Positions 41,663-51,106 of a stretch of DNA of 64,000 nucleotides are shown one piece after another. The notes under the pieces are model-generated. The model worked only from the letters and a program-made list of their open reading frames with translations. It had not been told where the DNA came from and did not search any database. This DNA is from CAZKVJ01 sp964556225. Lineage in GTDB: Bacteria > Actinomycetota > Acidimicrobiia > Acidimicrobiales > Ilumatobacteraceae. Positions within the stretch are counted from its first letter, which is position 1; each line of letters starts with the position of its first letter. Where the stretch lies: the NCBI GenBank assembly GCA_964556225.1, contig CAZKVJ010000010.1, forward strand, positions 62,001-126,000, in the 5' to 3' direction. The position numbers and the translations under genes are program-made.

Positions 41663-43981
41663 CTACGGGTATCGGTCGGCGATACACCTTGCGCCCAGCC
41701 ACGCTGCGAGCCCCGCCAGCGACCGGTCAGCGGTCCGGCCCTCGGCCACGGCAACCTCGAACTCGCTGCCCAGCACTGCTGCGGTCGCGCTTCGTGTCAT
41801 GTCGAAGGCGTGGACTGCGAGCGGGAAGAGCGGCGCTCCGAGCTCGTCGAGCCAGGCGTCGACCATCCCGCATGCGGTGGCGGCCTCGACCGCGCGCCCA
41901 TCTGCGCAGAGTGCGTTGGCGATCCCCGCGAGCCTTGGCACGGCGAACCATTCGGCACCGATCTCGACCATGCCCGAGAGCGAGTCGACGAACGCGCAGA
42001 TGGCGGCGTCGAACAAGCCCTGACGAAGGAGGACCTCAGCGCGCATACCCGTCGCCGTCGCCTGCCCCCACCCACTTCCGGTCCGCTCGTAGCACGCCGT
42101 CGCCAGGTCGACCGCCTCGCTCGCCCCTGCGAGGTCACCGCCGGCGAGCGCCAGCCACACCCGGCGGATCGCGGTGAACGCCCGGCCCTCATCGTCGCCG
42201 AGCGTCTCATAGGCCGTGTCACACTCACGGAGCAGCTCCAGTGCGGCGACCGCTCGACCGGCCATGAGCTCGCACATCGCCAGCTGCCCGAGCGCCTCGA
42301 GTCGCCAGCGGGGATCGCTGCCAGCCGGTGACGTGCCTGCGACGGCGCGCAGCGCGACCGTCGCCCCCTCGACATCGTGACGTGACCACGCCAGAGCACC
42401 GCGGAGGTAGGTGGAGGCGATGCGGTGTGCGGCATCGTCGAGCGCCGCCACCGACCTGGTGGACCACCGGTCCAGATCAGACCACCGCCCGGCGAACATC
42501 CACAGCGGCGCGAGACCAGCGATGCAGCGTTCACCTGTGGAGGGGTCGCCGCCGGGTTCGAAGCACCACTGGAGCGCGGCCAGCGCATCAACCTCGAGGG
42601 CTCTCACCCGGTCCAGCTGGTGGCGTTCAGGCCACGCGTCGAGGCCTGGATCGACCTCTTCGAGCTCGGCCGCGACCCACAGCGCGTGCCGAGCCCGCAG
42701 CGCCCTGACGGCGTCGTGGCCGATGCTGTCGAGCACGAACGAGCGCACCAGCTGCAGCACGACGAAGCGTCCGTCGGCCCCGCGCTGGACGAGGGCATGC
42801 CGGCACAGCGTCCGCAGCGGATCGAGAGGATCGACATCCTTCTCGGCGATGTCGGACAGCGACTGCGCCGTGAAGGGTCCCGGGAACACGCTCGCCACCA
42901 CGAGCACCTCGCGAAGGTGGGTATCGAGGGCGTCGATGCTCCATCGCAGCGCGTCGGCCATGGTTCGGTGGCGCGATTCACGATCCTGCGCCCGGCTGCG
43001 GAGGATCGCCAGACCCTCCGGGACGGCGCGCAGCTGGGCGGACAGCTCGGCGAGCGTGAGCTCTCTGATCCGCCCCGCAGCGAGCTCGATCGCGAGTGGC
43101 AGCCCGTCGAGCTGGCAGCAGATCTCGGCGATGGCTTCGGGGTCGCTGTCGACGGACGCGCCGCGACCGGCTGCTCGGGCTCGGGCGCGGAACAGATCGA
43201 CCGCGGGGGAGTCGAACGGATCGCTCCCGGCCGAGGGGAGGGCGAGCGGTTCGAGCGGGTACTCGAGCTCGCCACTCAGCTCCAGCGGCACCCGACTGGT
43301 CGCCAGGACCCGGAGATGCTCGGATCCCAAGAGCATCCGCTGCACGCTCTGGGCAGCGGGGAGGAGCTGCTCGAAGTTGTCGAGCACCACGAATGCCGGG
43401 CCGCGGTCGATCCAGCGTCCGAGGAGATCCGACACATCGACGCCGGGTGCGGCCGGCAGGTCGACAGCGGCCGCGATCTGGCCGATGAGGCCGTCGGGGG
43501 CCGTCACGCTCGACAGTGGCACCCACAACGAGCGGCCCGAGAGTGCCCGATGCGCGCGGCGTGCCACCTCGAGCGCCAGTCGGGTCTTGCCCACACCCGG
43601 CGGGCCGGTCAGCGTGACCAGACGTGAAGGTGGCACGTCGACGACCAGCAAGGCGACGAGCTCGTCGAGCTCGTCGAGGCGGCCGAGCATCGGGGTCAGC
43701 GGCACCGGGATGGTCGGCGCCGGCCGATCGCGCGCACGTGGCGCGACTCCGCTGACGGCAGCGGCGAGGAACCGCTCACGTTCTGGGTCTGCAAGCTGCA
43801 GCGCGTCCGCTAGGCGTTCGGCCATCAGACGGCTCGGCCGGCGCTCGTCGGCTTCGATCTTGCGGATCGTGATCGTGGAGCAGGCAACGGCTTCGGCAAG
43901 GTCGGATTGGCGCAGCTCGAGCGCCCGCCGTCGCGTCCGCACCCACGCACCCAAGGTGTCCCCCGACCCCCAGCGAGCCAC
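41663..43981 (-). CDS. STAND ATPase regulator: XRE HTH, NB-ARC-like ATPase, TPR
   Basis: A 772-aa protein. An XRE helix-turn-helix occupies about 22-60 (LRQSDLAEAVACSTITIRKI). Walker A is TGPPGVGKTRLA (about 125-136), with FVVLDNFEQLLP as Walker B and LATSRVPLEL as sensor. HTH/AAA markers (CCQLDGLPLAIELAAGRI) follow, then helical TPR-like repeats. This build is used by actinobacterial signal-transduction ATPases of the AfsR/LuxR-like group. No ligand or target is visible. The start ATG 43981 lies within an overlapping frame of the PadR-like gene. Confidence 0.88.
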   Translation of the reverse strand: MARWGSGDTLGAWVRTRRRALELRQSDLAEAVACSTITIRKIEADERRPSRLMAERLADALQLADPERERFLAAAVSGVAPRARDRPAPTIPVPLTPMLGRLDELDELVALLVVDVPPSRLVTLTGPPGVGKTRLALEVARRAHRALSGRSLWVPLSSVTAPDGLIGQIAAAVDLPAAPGVDVSDLLGRWIDRGPAFVVLDNFEQLLPAAQSVQRMLLGSEHLRVLATSRVPLELSGELEYPLEPLALPSAGSDPFDSPAVDLFRARARAAGRGASVDSDPEAIAEICCQLDGLPLAIELAAGRIRELTLAELSAQLRAVPEGLAILRSRAQDRESRHRTMADALRWSIDALDTHLREVLVVASVFPGPFTAQSLSDIAEKDVDPLDPLRTLCRHALVQRGADGRFVVLQLVRSFVLDSIGHDAVRALRARHALWVAAELEEVDPGLDAWPERHQLDRVRALEVDALAALQWCFEPGGDPSTGERCIAGLAPLWMFAGRWSDLDRWSTRSVAALDDAAHRIASTYLRGALAWSRHDVEGATVALRAVAGTSPAGSDPRWRLEALGQLAMCELMAGRAVAALELLRECDTAYETLGDDEGRAFTAIRRVWLALAGGDLAGASEAVDLATACYERTGSGWGQATATGMRAEVLLRQGLFDAAICAFVDSLSGMVEIGAEWFAVPRLAGIANALCADGRAVEAATACGMVDAWLDELGAPLFPLAVHAFDMTRSATAAVLGSEFEVAVAEGRTADRSLAGLAAWLGARCIADRYP

Positions 43982-44585
43982 GGCCCATCACGGTAGCCAG
44001 CGACCTCACCGGTTCGACGATGCAAGATGCCAGCCCTCTGAACGGTGCCGGATGGTCACGACCCTCGTCGCGAGGCCCCTCCAGCCCTTCCAGGAACCGG
44101 AGCGCACCGGTCGCCGCCTCGTACCGCCACCGCTGGACGATGTCGCCACCGTCGCCGGTCCGCTCGAGGGCGGCGACGAAGTCGGCCACCCGTACCCGTT
44201 GGGCAGCGATCATGTCGCTCACGTCGATGTCGTTCTCGGCGGCCACGGCGAGCTTGAGGAGCAGCTCGCTGCCCAGGTCTCGCACGTGCTCGACGGGGGT
44301 GTGGACCCACCGGCGGAACTGCGCCCGAACGGAGCGGGTCGCGGCGAGGATCGTGCGATTGCCGCCGGCGATGCCCGGCTCCTCGCCAACGGGCTCGATG
44401 AGCCGCCGGAGGGTGAGCTGGTCGAGCGATCGGTAGGTGAGCGCACGCGACAGCGACCAGATCCGCCCGATGACGGCGGCGGGCGTGAGCCGGGCGGCGA
44501 CCGCGAAGCCGTGGGCGGGCGCTCGGTAGAGGATCCCGAGGCATGCCCACTCCCCCAGCAACAGGTCGTCTGCGCTCGCTCTCAC
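43776..44585 (-). CDS. PadR-like regulator linked to a molybdate locus, 3' end damaged
   Basis: The first 165 residues look like a PadR-type winged-helix regulator (GEWACLGILYRAPAHGFAVA, LSRALTYRSLDQLTLRRLIE, AGGNRTILAATRSVRAQFRR). The frame then continues through low-quality sequence across the start of the STAND gene and ends at 43776. The natural stop probably lay near 44040 and was lost by a frameshift. Start GTG 44585 overlaps the TGA of the modC/TOBE remnant (GTGA). Similar proteins sit beside TOBE-containing modC genes, suggesting molybdate control. Confidence 0.6.
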   Translation of the reverse strand: MRASADDLLLGEWACLGILYRAPAHGFAVAARLTPAAVIGRIWSLSRALTYRSLDQLTLRRLIEPVGEEPGIAGGNRTILAATRSVRAQFRRWVHTPVEHVRDLGSELLLKLAVAAENDIDVSDMIAAQRVRVADFVAALERTGDGGDIVQRWRYEAATGALRFLEGLEGPRDEGRDHPAPFRGLASCIVEPVRSLATVMGRGSLGVGGHLGCVGADATAGARAAPIRPCRSRCLLHDHDPQDRSRRAPAEPSDGRTPSGRAAACRPRT

Positions 44586-45095
44586 GCCGGGGCGACCTCG
44601 ATCTCGGTGGCCTTGACGGTGGCGTGGACATCGTCGCCGGGGCGAAGGTCGAGCTCTTGGAGGGCAGCGACGGTGATCTCAGCGGTGAGGGGCGGCGGGC
44701 CGTGGATGCCGATGCGGGCCCGGTCGCCGAGGCGGTCGATTGTCGACGACGGTGCCGGGCCACGAGTTCCGGGCGCTCATGCTGCTCGGTGCGGTCCGGG
44801 CGAGCGTGATCGAGTGAGGCCGGATGACCGCGTACGACGGGCCGGGCTCGGCGTCCGCCACGACGACGGTGGCGCCCGTCGCGGTGGTGAGCACACCGTC
44901 GTGGAAGATGCCGGACAGCAAGTTCACGCCGACGAGGTCGGCGACGTAGCGCGAGCGTGGGTGGGCCGTGACCTCGGCGAGGGTGCCGGCCTGCACGACG
45001 CGGCCCGACTCGACGATCGCCACGCGATCGGCGAGCGCGTAGGCGTCGACCTTTCGTGGGTGACGAGGACGCGCCCACGGGGCCGTGGTGTCGGT
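44582..45095 (-). pseudogene. Remnant of a molybdate ABC ATPase (modC) with TOBE domain
   Basis: In three minus-strand pieces it reads VLVTHE (about 45076-45059), then VDAYALADRVAIVESGRVVQ and AVIRPHSITLARTAPSS in another frame, then TIDRLGDRARIGIHGPPPL and LDLRPGDDVHATVKATEIEV in a third. These are the Walker-B-proximal end of an ABC ATPase plus a TOBE domain. The Walker A half is missing and there are two frameshifts. The break at about 45100 abuts the SNF2 gene. Confidence 0.8.
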
Positions 45096-45133
45096 GGCAT
45101 CGGCGGCGGCTCCGTCGGCCAGACTCACCGCCC

Positions 45134-47782
45134 GTGGCCCGCTCTCCAACGCCCACCGTCGACGAGGCGGTCGCCGAGCTCGATCCCGACCTCGTCGCCG
45201 AGGTGGCCGCGTGGTTCGTACGCGCCGGTCGGGTGACGCCGGCGCTGGCGGTGGACGATGACGGTCGGGCACGCTCGTGGTGGTGGCCTCTGCCCGACGC
45301 CGGTGACCGGGCGCGCCTGGCGACGCTCGTCCCGTCTGCGAACGACGAGGCCGCGCACCGGCTCGCCGCCGACCGACTGGCCGCCGAGGTGGACCATCTC
45401 GTGCGCGTCCGGCTCGCCGACGCGAACGTCGATCTCGTGGGTCGGGCGGCAGGCCGGCGGTCGGTGCCCGAGGTGTGGCTTCGCTCGCTCACGAACCCCG
45501 ACCCGTTCCTGCCGTCGAGCGCGGACGTGGCCAAGGTCACGGCGCTGGCCGACACGGTCACCGGTTGGGTGCGGGCGGCGCTCGCCGGCATCGGCACCGT
45601 CGGCGTCCGGCTGCGGATCATCGAGCCGGACGCATCCGGCGGCGCGTGGGCGATCGGGGTGACGGTGTTCGACGTCGACGAGTCGAGCCTGGAGGTACCA
45701 CTCGCCGATGCGCTCGGCCCCGGCTCACCCTTCTCCGCCGCCGCCCCCGAGGCGATCCTCGCCGTGCTCGGCCGGGCGATCCGGGTCGCGCCCGAGCTCA
45801 CCGCGGTGCTCGACCGCTCCGCTGGCGCGACGGTGCTCCTCGACGATGCCCAGGTGCTCACGTTGCTCAGCGACCGCGCCGCGCCGCTCGCTGAGGTCGG
45901 TGTCTCGGTGCTGGTGCCAACGTGGTGGACGAACCGCCAGCGGCTCGGTGTGCGCGCCAAGGCCACGAAGTCCGCTGGCTCCGTCGCAGCGTCGGGCTTC
46001 GGGTTCGACGACCTCGTTCGGTTCACGTGGGAGGCCGTCCTCGGCGAGGAGCGGCTGACCAAGAGCGACCTGAGCGCGCTCGATCGTGGCGCGGCGGCGA
46101 AGCGGTCGCTCGTGCGGATTCGGGGCCAGTGGGTGGAGCTGCGCCCCGAGGAGATCCTCGCGCTGCTGTCGGCGGCGGGAGCGAGAGGTCGGGCGACGGT
46201 GGGCGAGATCGTGCGCACGGGGCTCGGACTCCCGTCGATCGCGGCCCCCGGCGGGGCGCGCGTCGTGGGCGCCACCGCGAGCGGTCGCCTCGGCGAGCTG
46301 ATCAGCGGACACCTCGGCGCCGAGGCCAAGCTGGAGGAGGCCCCAGACGGCTTCAGGGGCACGCTGCGCCCCTACCAGACCCGGGGGGTGGGCTGGCTGC
46401 GCTTCCTCGGGCAGCTCGGACTCGGCGCCTGCCTCGCCGACGACATGGGGTTGGGAAAGACTGCCCAGGTCATCGCGACCGTCCTCGCCGACCCGATCGA
46501 GCAACCGACGCTCGTGATCTGCCCGACGTCGGTGCTCGGCAACTGGGAGCGGGAGATCGCCCGCTTCGCGCCCGGCGTGAGGGTGCTCGTGCATCACGGC
46601 CCACAGAGGCCTCGGGACGCCGACGCCTTCGCCGTGGCGGTCCGCAACCATGACGTGGTGCTCACCTCGTACGGACTGCTGGCGCGAGACATCGACGCCG
46701 TGGGGGACGTCGGCTGGGGTCGCATCGTGCTCGACGAGGCCCAGCAGGTGAAGAACCCGTACACCGCGCAGGCCAAGGCCGTCCAGCGAGTGCACGCCGC
46801 CCGGCGCATCGCCATGACCGGAACGCCCGTCGAGAACCGCCTGAGCGACCTCTGGTCCATCATGAACGCGGTGAACCCAGGTCTCCTGGGGTCGCTGACG
46901 GCGTTCAAGCAGCGGTTCGCGATCCCGATCGAGCGGGACGGTGACGACGACGCAGCGGCCCGGCTGCAGCGGCTCACCGGGCCGTTCGTCCTGCGCCGGC
47001 TGAAGACCGACCGCACCATCATCACCGATCTCCCCGACAAGATCGAGGTCACCGAGCACTGCCCGCTCACCCGGGAGCAGGCGACGCTCTACCAGGCGGT
47101 CGTCGACGACCTGCTCGAACAGGCCAGCGACGCCGAGGGGCAGCAACGGCGGGGGCTGGTGCTCGCCGGCATCATGCGGCTGAAGCAGGTCTGCAACCAC
47201 CCGGCGCACTTCCTGAAGGACCGCAGCGCGCTCCACGGCCGCTCGGGGAAGCTCGAGCGGGTCGAGGAGCTGCTCGACGAGCTGCTCGCGGCCGGCGACA
47301 AGGCGCTGTGCTTCACCCAGTTCACCGAGTGGGGCGAGCAGCTGCGGCCCTACCTCGAGCGACGCTTCGGCGTGCCGGTCCTCTGGCTCCACGGCGGCAC
47401 CAGCCGCCCGCGGCGCGACGAGCTGGTGTCGACCTTCGAGTCCACGCCGGGACCGGCGCTGTTCCTCTTGTCGCTGAAGGCGGGCGGCACCGGGCTGAAC
47501 CTCACGGCGGCCTCCCACGTCGTCCACCTCGACCGCTGGTGGAACCCGGCGGTCGAGGACCAGGCCACCGACCGTGCCTTCCGCATCGGCCAGCACCGCA
47601 ACGTGATGGTGCACAAGCTCGTCAGCACCGGCACGGTCGAGGAGCGCATCGACGCCATGATCACGGGCAAGCGAGCGCTCGCCGGCAAGGTCGTGGGGGC
47701 CGGCGAGACATGGATCACGGAGCTCTCGAACGACGAGCTGCGCGACCTGCTGGCGTACGACGCGTCGGGCGAGGAGGGCTGA
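45134..47782 (+). CDS. SNF2-family DNA translocase/helicase
   Basis: An 882-aa protein from GTG 45134 (a GTG at 45056 is also in frame). It has a SNF2-associated N-terminal region, Walker A ADDMGLGKTAQVIA, ICPTSVLGNWEREI, the DEAQ-type Walker B VLDEAQQVKNPYTA, TGTPVENRLSDLWSI, and helicase C LSLKAGGTGLNLTAAS, HLDRWWNPAVEDQATD, AFRIGQ. Homologues usually have a longer N-terminal arm. Since the 5' end touches the modC remnant, the front may have been trimmed by the same deletion. It acts with the downstream SWIM protein, probably in DNA remodelling or repair. Confidence 0.88.
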   Translation: MARSPTPTVDEAVAELDPDLVAEVAAWFVRAGRVTPALAVDDDGRARSWWWPLPDAGDRARLATLVPSANDEAAHRLAADRLAAEVDHLVRVRLADANVDLVGRAAGRRSVPEVWLRSLTNPDPFLPSSADVAKVTALADTVTGWVRAALAGIGTVGVRLRIIEPDASGGAWAIGVTVFDVDESSLEVPLADALGPGSPFSAAAPEAILAVLGRAIRVAPELTAVLDRSAGATVLLDDAQVLTLLSDRAAPLAEVGVSVLVPTWWTNRQRLGVRAKATKSAGSVAASGFGFDDLVRFTWEAVLGEERLTKSDLSALDRGAAAKRSLVRIRGQWVELRPEEILALLSAAGARGRATVGEIVRTGLGLPSIAAPGGARVVGATASGRLGELISGHLGAEAKLEEAPDGFRGTLRPYQTRGVGWLRFLGQLGLGACLADDMGLGKTAQVIATVLADPIEQPTLVICPTSVLGNWEREIARFAPGVRVLVHHGPQRPRDADAFAVAVRNHDVVLTSYGLLARDIDAVGDVGWGRIVLDEAQQVKNPYTAQAKAVQRVHAARRIAMTGTPVENRLSDLWSIMNAVNPGLLGSLTAFKQRFAIPIERDGDDDAAARLQRLTGPFVLRRLKTDRTIITDLPDKIEVTEHCPLTREQATLYQAVVDDLLEQASDAEGQQRRGLVLAGIMRLKQVCNHPAHFLKDRSALHGRSGKLERVEELLDELLAAGDKALCFTQFTEWGEQLRPYLERRFGVPVLWLHGGTSRPRRDELVSTFESTPGPALFLLSLKAGGTGLNLTAASHVVHLDRWWNPAVEDQATDRAFRIGQHRNVMVHKLVSTGTVEERIDAMITGKRALAGKVVGAGETWITELSNDELRDLLAYDASGEEG

Positions 47783-47783
47783 G

Positions 47784-48593
47784 ATGGCGACTCGGCGAGG
47801 CTCCTGGGACGACCGTTGGCGCGCCTACCCCGCCTCGAAGCCCCGACCGACCGACGACGGCATCGCCACGCGCAAGCAGCGGGGGGCGATGGCGAACACG
47901 TGGTGGTCGCAGCGCCTCGTGACCCTGCTCGACTCGTACGGACTGGGTGCACGGATGCAGCGCGGCCGCCGGTACGCCCGCCAGGGCCAGCTCGTGTCGT
48001 TCGTCGTGCAGCCGGGGCTGGTGGTCGCCCAGGTGCAGGGCTCTCGGCGAACGCCGTACGTCACGAACGTCGCCTTCCCACCGCTGACCGATTCCCAGTG
48101 GTCGTCGGTGCAGCGCGAGATCGAGTCGACGCTGCACTTCGCCGCTCGCCTGCTGGCCGGGGAGGTCCCCGGCGAGCTCGAAGCGGTGTTCGACCGAGCG
48201 GGCGTGCCGCTGCTGCCGCGCCAGTGGAGCCAGCTTCGAGCGACCTGCTCGTGCCCCGATCAGGCGAGCCCGTGCAAACACATCGCCGCCGTGCTCTACG
48301 TCCTCGCCGACCGCCTCGACGACGACCCGTGGCTGCTGCTGCTGTGGCGCGGCCGCGAGCGCTCGGAGCTGCTCGCCCATCTCGGCGGCGGTGCCCGCGA
48401 CGAGATCGCTCCCTGGTGGCCCCTCGTGCCCGGCGCACCACTCCCGAACGCCCCGGAGCTCCCTGACACCTGGCCCGACGTCGACCCCGCAGCGGCACTG
48501 ACACGGCTCGGCCCACTGGACGTGGCGGTGCGCGGCCGAGGCGTCGTCGACCTGCTGGCCGACGCGTACCAGGTGATGGTCGAAGGCGCCTGA
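47784..48593 (+). CDS. SWIM zinc-finger protein
   Basis: A 269-aa protein starting 1 bp after the SNF2 stop. The SWIM motif CSCPDQASPCKH (C155, C157, C164, H166; CxCx6CxH) is intact, followed by HIAAVLYVLADRLDDDPW. This SNF2-SWIM pairing is common in actinobacteria, where the SWIM partner probably binds DNA or protein for the translocase. Confidence 0.92.
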   Translation: MATRRGSWDDRWRAYPASKPRPTDDGIATRKQRGAMANTWWSQRLVTLLDSYGLGARMQRGRRYARQGQLVSFVVQPGLVVAQVQGSRRTPYVTNVAFPPLTDSQWSSVQREIESTLHFAARLLAGEVPGELEAVFDRAGVPLLPRQWSQLRATCSCPDQASPCKHIAAVLYVLADRLDDDPWLLLLWRGRERSELLAHLGGGARDEIAPWWPLVPGAPLPNAPELPDTWPDVDPAAALTRLGPLDVAVRGRGVVDLLADAYQVMVEGA

Positions 48594-48599
48594 GCCGGC

Positions 48600-49286
48600 T
48601 CAGCGAGGCCGCAGCGATGCGATCGCGCCCCGGAGGTACTCCGAGAGCATCGAGGCGTCATCGCTCACGACCGGTGCATGGTGGTTGATCTCGAGCATCA
48701 CGAAACCGTGCACGGCGGCGAAGGGAGCGAAGAGCCGCGTTCGCTCAGCCAGCGGGAGGGCGCCGAGCCCGAGCGGATCGAGCTCGCGGCCGATGAGCTC
48801 GCCGAGCGCCGCCACGAGCGGGGCGAACACCGCTACCTCGGCCTCAACCGTCGGCCCCCCCGGGGGCGCCGCGTAGCCGGGGATCTGGTCAGTGAAGATG
48901 AGGTTGAACTGCTGCGGGTTCGCGACCGCCCACGCTCGGTAGGCGAGGCAGCAGGCGATCAGACGTGCTTCGGCATCCTCCGGCTCGGACGCGGCCGCCG
49001 CCTCGAGGTGCGCAGCAAGGTCTCCGAACGCGGCGAGCAGGATGCGGGTGAAGAGGTCGTCGATGCCGTCGACGTAGGTGTAGAGCGAGGCCGGGCTCAT
49101 CCCGACCTGCTTCGCGATGCCGCGCCACGAGACGCCGGCCGGCCCGCCCGCGGCGAGCTGCTCCCGTCCGATCCGGACGATCTCATCCGTCAGCTCGCGC
49201 CGCAGCCGGTCGCGGCGGGAGATCTGCGTGGCCGAGGCGCCCGGCGTCTCGACGCCGTCGGCGCCGGCCGTGGCGGCGCGTCGCAT
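48600..49286 (-). CDS. TetR family regulator (WHG-domain type)
   Basis: A 228-aa repressor. The HTH is GPAGVSWRGIAKQVGMSPAS, LYTYVDGIDDLF. The C-terminal helical domain is of the type with CCLAYRAWAVANPQQFNLIF. ATG 49286 follows TAGCGT (49299-49294) by 7 nt. It is divergent from the epimerase-like gene with two operator copies between, so it probably controls that gene and itself. Confidence 0.9.
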   Translation of the reverse strand: MRRAATAGADGVETPGASATQISRRDRLRRELTDEIVRIGREQLAAGGPAGVSWRGIAKQVGMSPASLYTYVDGIDDLFTRILLAAFGDLAAHLEAAAASEPEDAEARLIACCLAYRAWAVANPQQFNLIFTDQIPGYAAPPGGPTVEAEVAVFAPLVAALGELIGRELDPLGLGALPLAERTRLFAPFAAVHGFVMLEINHHAPVVSDDASMLSEYLRGAIASLRPR

Positions 49287-49293
49287 GTGACCG

Positions 49294-49299
49294 ACGCTA
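49294..49299 (-). promoter_or_regulatory. -10 box of the WHG-type tetR
   Basis: TAGCGT on the minus strand, 7 nt before ATG 49286, close to the first operator copy. Confidence 0.45.
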
Positions 49300-49318
49300 C
49301 GTCAGGCCATCCTTGACT

Positions 49319-49355
49319 TCAAACACTGTTTGACAGATGATCCAACAGTGTTTGA
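49319..49355. promoter_or_regulatory. Two operator copies between divergent tetR and epimerase genes
   Basis: Site 1, TCAAACACTGTTTGA (49319-49333), is a perfect palindrome with one central base. Site 2, TCCAACAGTGTTTGA (49341-49355), is the same motif with one base changed in the arms. Centres are 22 bp apart, about two helical turns, so two dimers could sit on one face of the DNA. The region is distinctly A+T-rich compared with its surroundings. Confidence 0.75.
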
Positions 49356-50334
49356 GAAACAAATATCATTTGAGACTCCTTTCGACTCCGTCACCACGAC
49401 CCCGCTGGTCCGTCCAGTGGTGATCGGCGCCGGGCCGGTGGGCCGCGCCATCGCCGAGGTGCTCGAGGCTGCCGGCTCGACCGCCACCGTGCTCACTCGG
49501 CACCCCACGCCCATCGCTGGAGCGTCAACGCAGGCGGTCGACGCGACCTCCACCGACGAGCTCGTCGACGCGATCGCTGGCGCGGACGTCGTGTTCCAGT
49601 GTGCGCAGCCCGCCTACCACCGCTGGGTCGAGGAGTTCCCCGCACTCCAGCGAGCGGTCGTCGGCGCCTGCGAGCGCGTCGGCGCCTCGCTCGTCGTCGT
49701 CGAGAACCTGTACGGCTACGGGCCGGTCGACGGTCCGATGACCGAGACGACACCGATGCGGCCCACCACCCGTAAGGGAGCCGTCCGCGCCCAGATGTGG
49801 CAGGAGCTCGAGACCGCCCACGCAGGCGCAAGGGTGCGCGTCGCCGCCGTTCGGGCCAGTGACTTCATCGGCCCCGGCGTGGTCGGATCAGCCTTCGGTG
49901 AGCGCTTCGTCGTTCCGCTGGTCGCCGGTCGACGCGCCGATGTCCTGGGGGACCCCGACGCACTCCACTCGGTCACCTACGTGCCCGACCTCGCCGCCGC
50001 CATGGTCCACGTTGCCCGTCAGCCCAACGCCTTCGGGCGGGCGTGGCACGCCCCCACCGCCCCTGCCGTCACGCAGCGTGAGCTGGTCGGCCTCGTCGCC
50101 GCTGCCGCTGGCACTGCGCCGTCGCTGAGGGTCGTGCGGCCGTGGATGCTGCGGCTGGTGGGGCTGTGGGATCGAGGCGCGCGAGAGACCATCGAGATGC
50201 GCGACGAGTTCGAGCACGACTTCGTCGTCGACTCGTCGGCGTTCGAGCGGGCGTTCGGAGTCGGCCCGACCCCCCTGGCCGACAGCGTGGCCGCGACCGT
50301 TGCCTCGTTCGCGCAGCCCGCCGATCCACGCTGA
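49330..50334 (+). CDS. NAD(P)-dependent epimerase/dehydratase-like protein
   Basis: Rossmann-fold protein of up to 334 aa. The conserved part begins VVIGAGPVGRAIAEVL, then VENLYGYGPVDGPMTETTPM and RASDFIGPGVVGSAFGERFV, as in atypical SDRs acting on nucleotide sugars or steroids. The start is uncertain. TTG 49330 lies inside an operator and coincides with a TTGACA -35-like box. GTG 49348 (in site 2) or GTG 49417/49420 are alternatives, none with a clear ribosome site. Confidence 0.82.
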   Translation: MTDDPTVFEKQISFETPFDSVTTTPLVRPVVIGAGPVGRAIAEVLEAAGSTATVLTRHPTPIAGASTQAVDATSTDELVDAIAGADVVFQCAQPAYHRWVEEFPALQRAVVGACERVGASLVVVENLYGYGPVDGPMTETTPMRPTTRKGAVRAQMWQELETAHAGARVRVAAVRASDFIGPGVVGSAFGERFVVPLVAGRRADVLGDPDALHSVTYVPDLAAAMVHVARQPNAFGRAWHAPTAPAVTQRELVGLVAAAAGTAPSLRVVRPWMLRLVGLWDRGARETIEMRDEFEHDFVVDSSAFERAFGVGPTPLADSVAATVASFAQPADPR

Positions 50335-50415
50335 CGGAGCGCGGCGACGCCTCCACGCGCGATTCGCGCCACCCTGGCGCGCTCGTCGCGGCGGTGGGCG
50401 TGGCAGGCTGCGGGG

Positions 50416-51093
50416 GTGGCCGTGGTGGGGGTCGACGCATGCCAGCGGGGGTGGGTGGCGGTGGTGCTCCGTGACGGTGCCGCGCCCTCCGCACATCTGC
50501 TGGCGACCATCGATGGCATCGCCGGCGCCGTCCCGGACGCCGAGGTGATCGGCATCGACATCCCGATCGGGCTCTCCGACGACCGGCCCCGGCAGGCCGA
50601 CCTCGCCGCACGGGCCGCCGTCGGTCCCCGCCGGAGCTCGGTGTTCGTCACGCCGGTCCGGGCCGCGCTCGAGGCGCTCACGCACGCCGACGCAACGGCG
50701 ATCTCCGTGGCGCGGACGGGATCGGGCGTCAGCCAGCAGGCCTTCGCGCTCAGGGCGAAGATCTTCGAGGTGGAGCGGTGGCTCCCGAGCGCACCGTGCC
50801 CCGTCTACGAGGTGCACCCGGAGCTGTCGTTCACCATCATGAGTGGGCAACCGCCGACGGCGCCCAAGAAGTCGTGGCACGGCATGGTGGTACGGTGGGC
50901 TGCCCTCGCACGGGAGGGCATCGGCCTGGACGGCATCGACGCCGAGGTCGGATCCCTCGTCGGCATCGACGACCTGCTCGATGCCGCCGCCGTCGCGTGG
51001 TCGGCGAGACGGCTCCACACGGGCTGCGCCATCGCTCTCCCCGATCCACCCGAACGAGCCCCGTCCGGACGGGCGATGGCGATCTGGGCCTGA
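50416..51093 (+). CDS. DUF429 domain protein
   Basis: A 225-aa protein with the RNase-H-like DUF429 opening VVGVDACQRGWVAVVL, IGIDIPIGLSDDRPRQAD, ARAAVGPRRSSVFVTPVR and EVHPELSFTIMSG. GTG 50416 is preceded by a CAGGCT box 6 nt upstream. The biochemical role of the family is unknown; the fold suggests nuclease or nucleic-acid binding. Confidence 0.87.
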   Translation: MAVVGVDACQRGWVAVVLRDGAAPSAHLLATIDGIAGAVPDAEVIGIDIPIGLSDDRPRQADLAARAAVGPRRSSVFVTPVRAALEALTHADATAISVARTGSGVSQQAFALRAKIFEVERWLPSAPCPVYEVHPELSFTIMSGQPPTAPKKSWHGMVVRWAALAREGIGLDGIDAEVGSLVGIDDLLDAAAVAWSARRLHTGCAIALPDPPERAPSGRAMAIWA

Positions 51094-51106
51094 TCCGACC
51101 GGGCGA

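Noticed and set aside
42411..45236. 941-aa plus-strand open frame
   Set aside because: Antisense to the STAND regulator and PadR-like gene, rich in Ser/Arg, no motif; shadow.
49330..49335. TTGACA as a sigma-70 -35 element with a -10 17 bp on
   Set aside because: Nothing like a -10 is found at the correct spacing; TATCAT is too far at 28 bp. The box may only reflect the operator.
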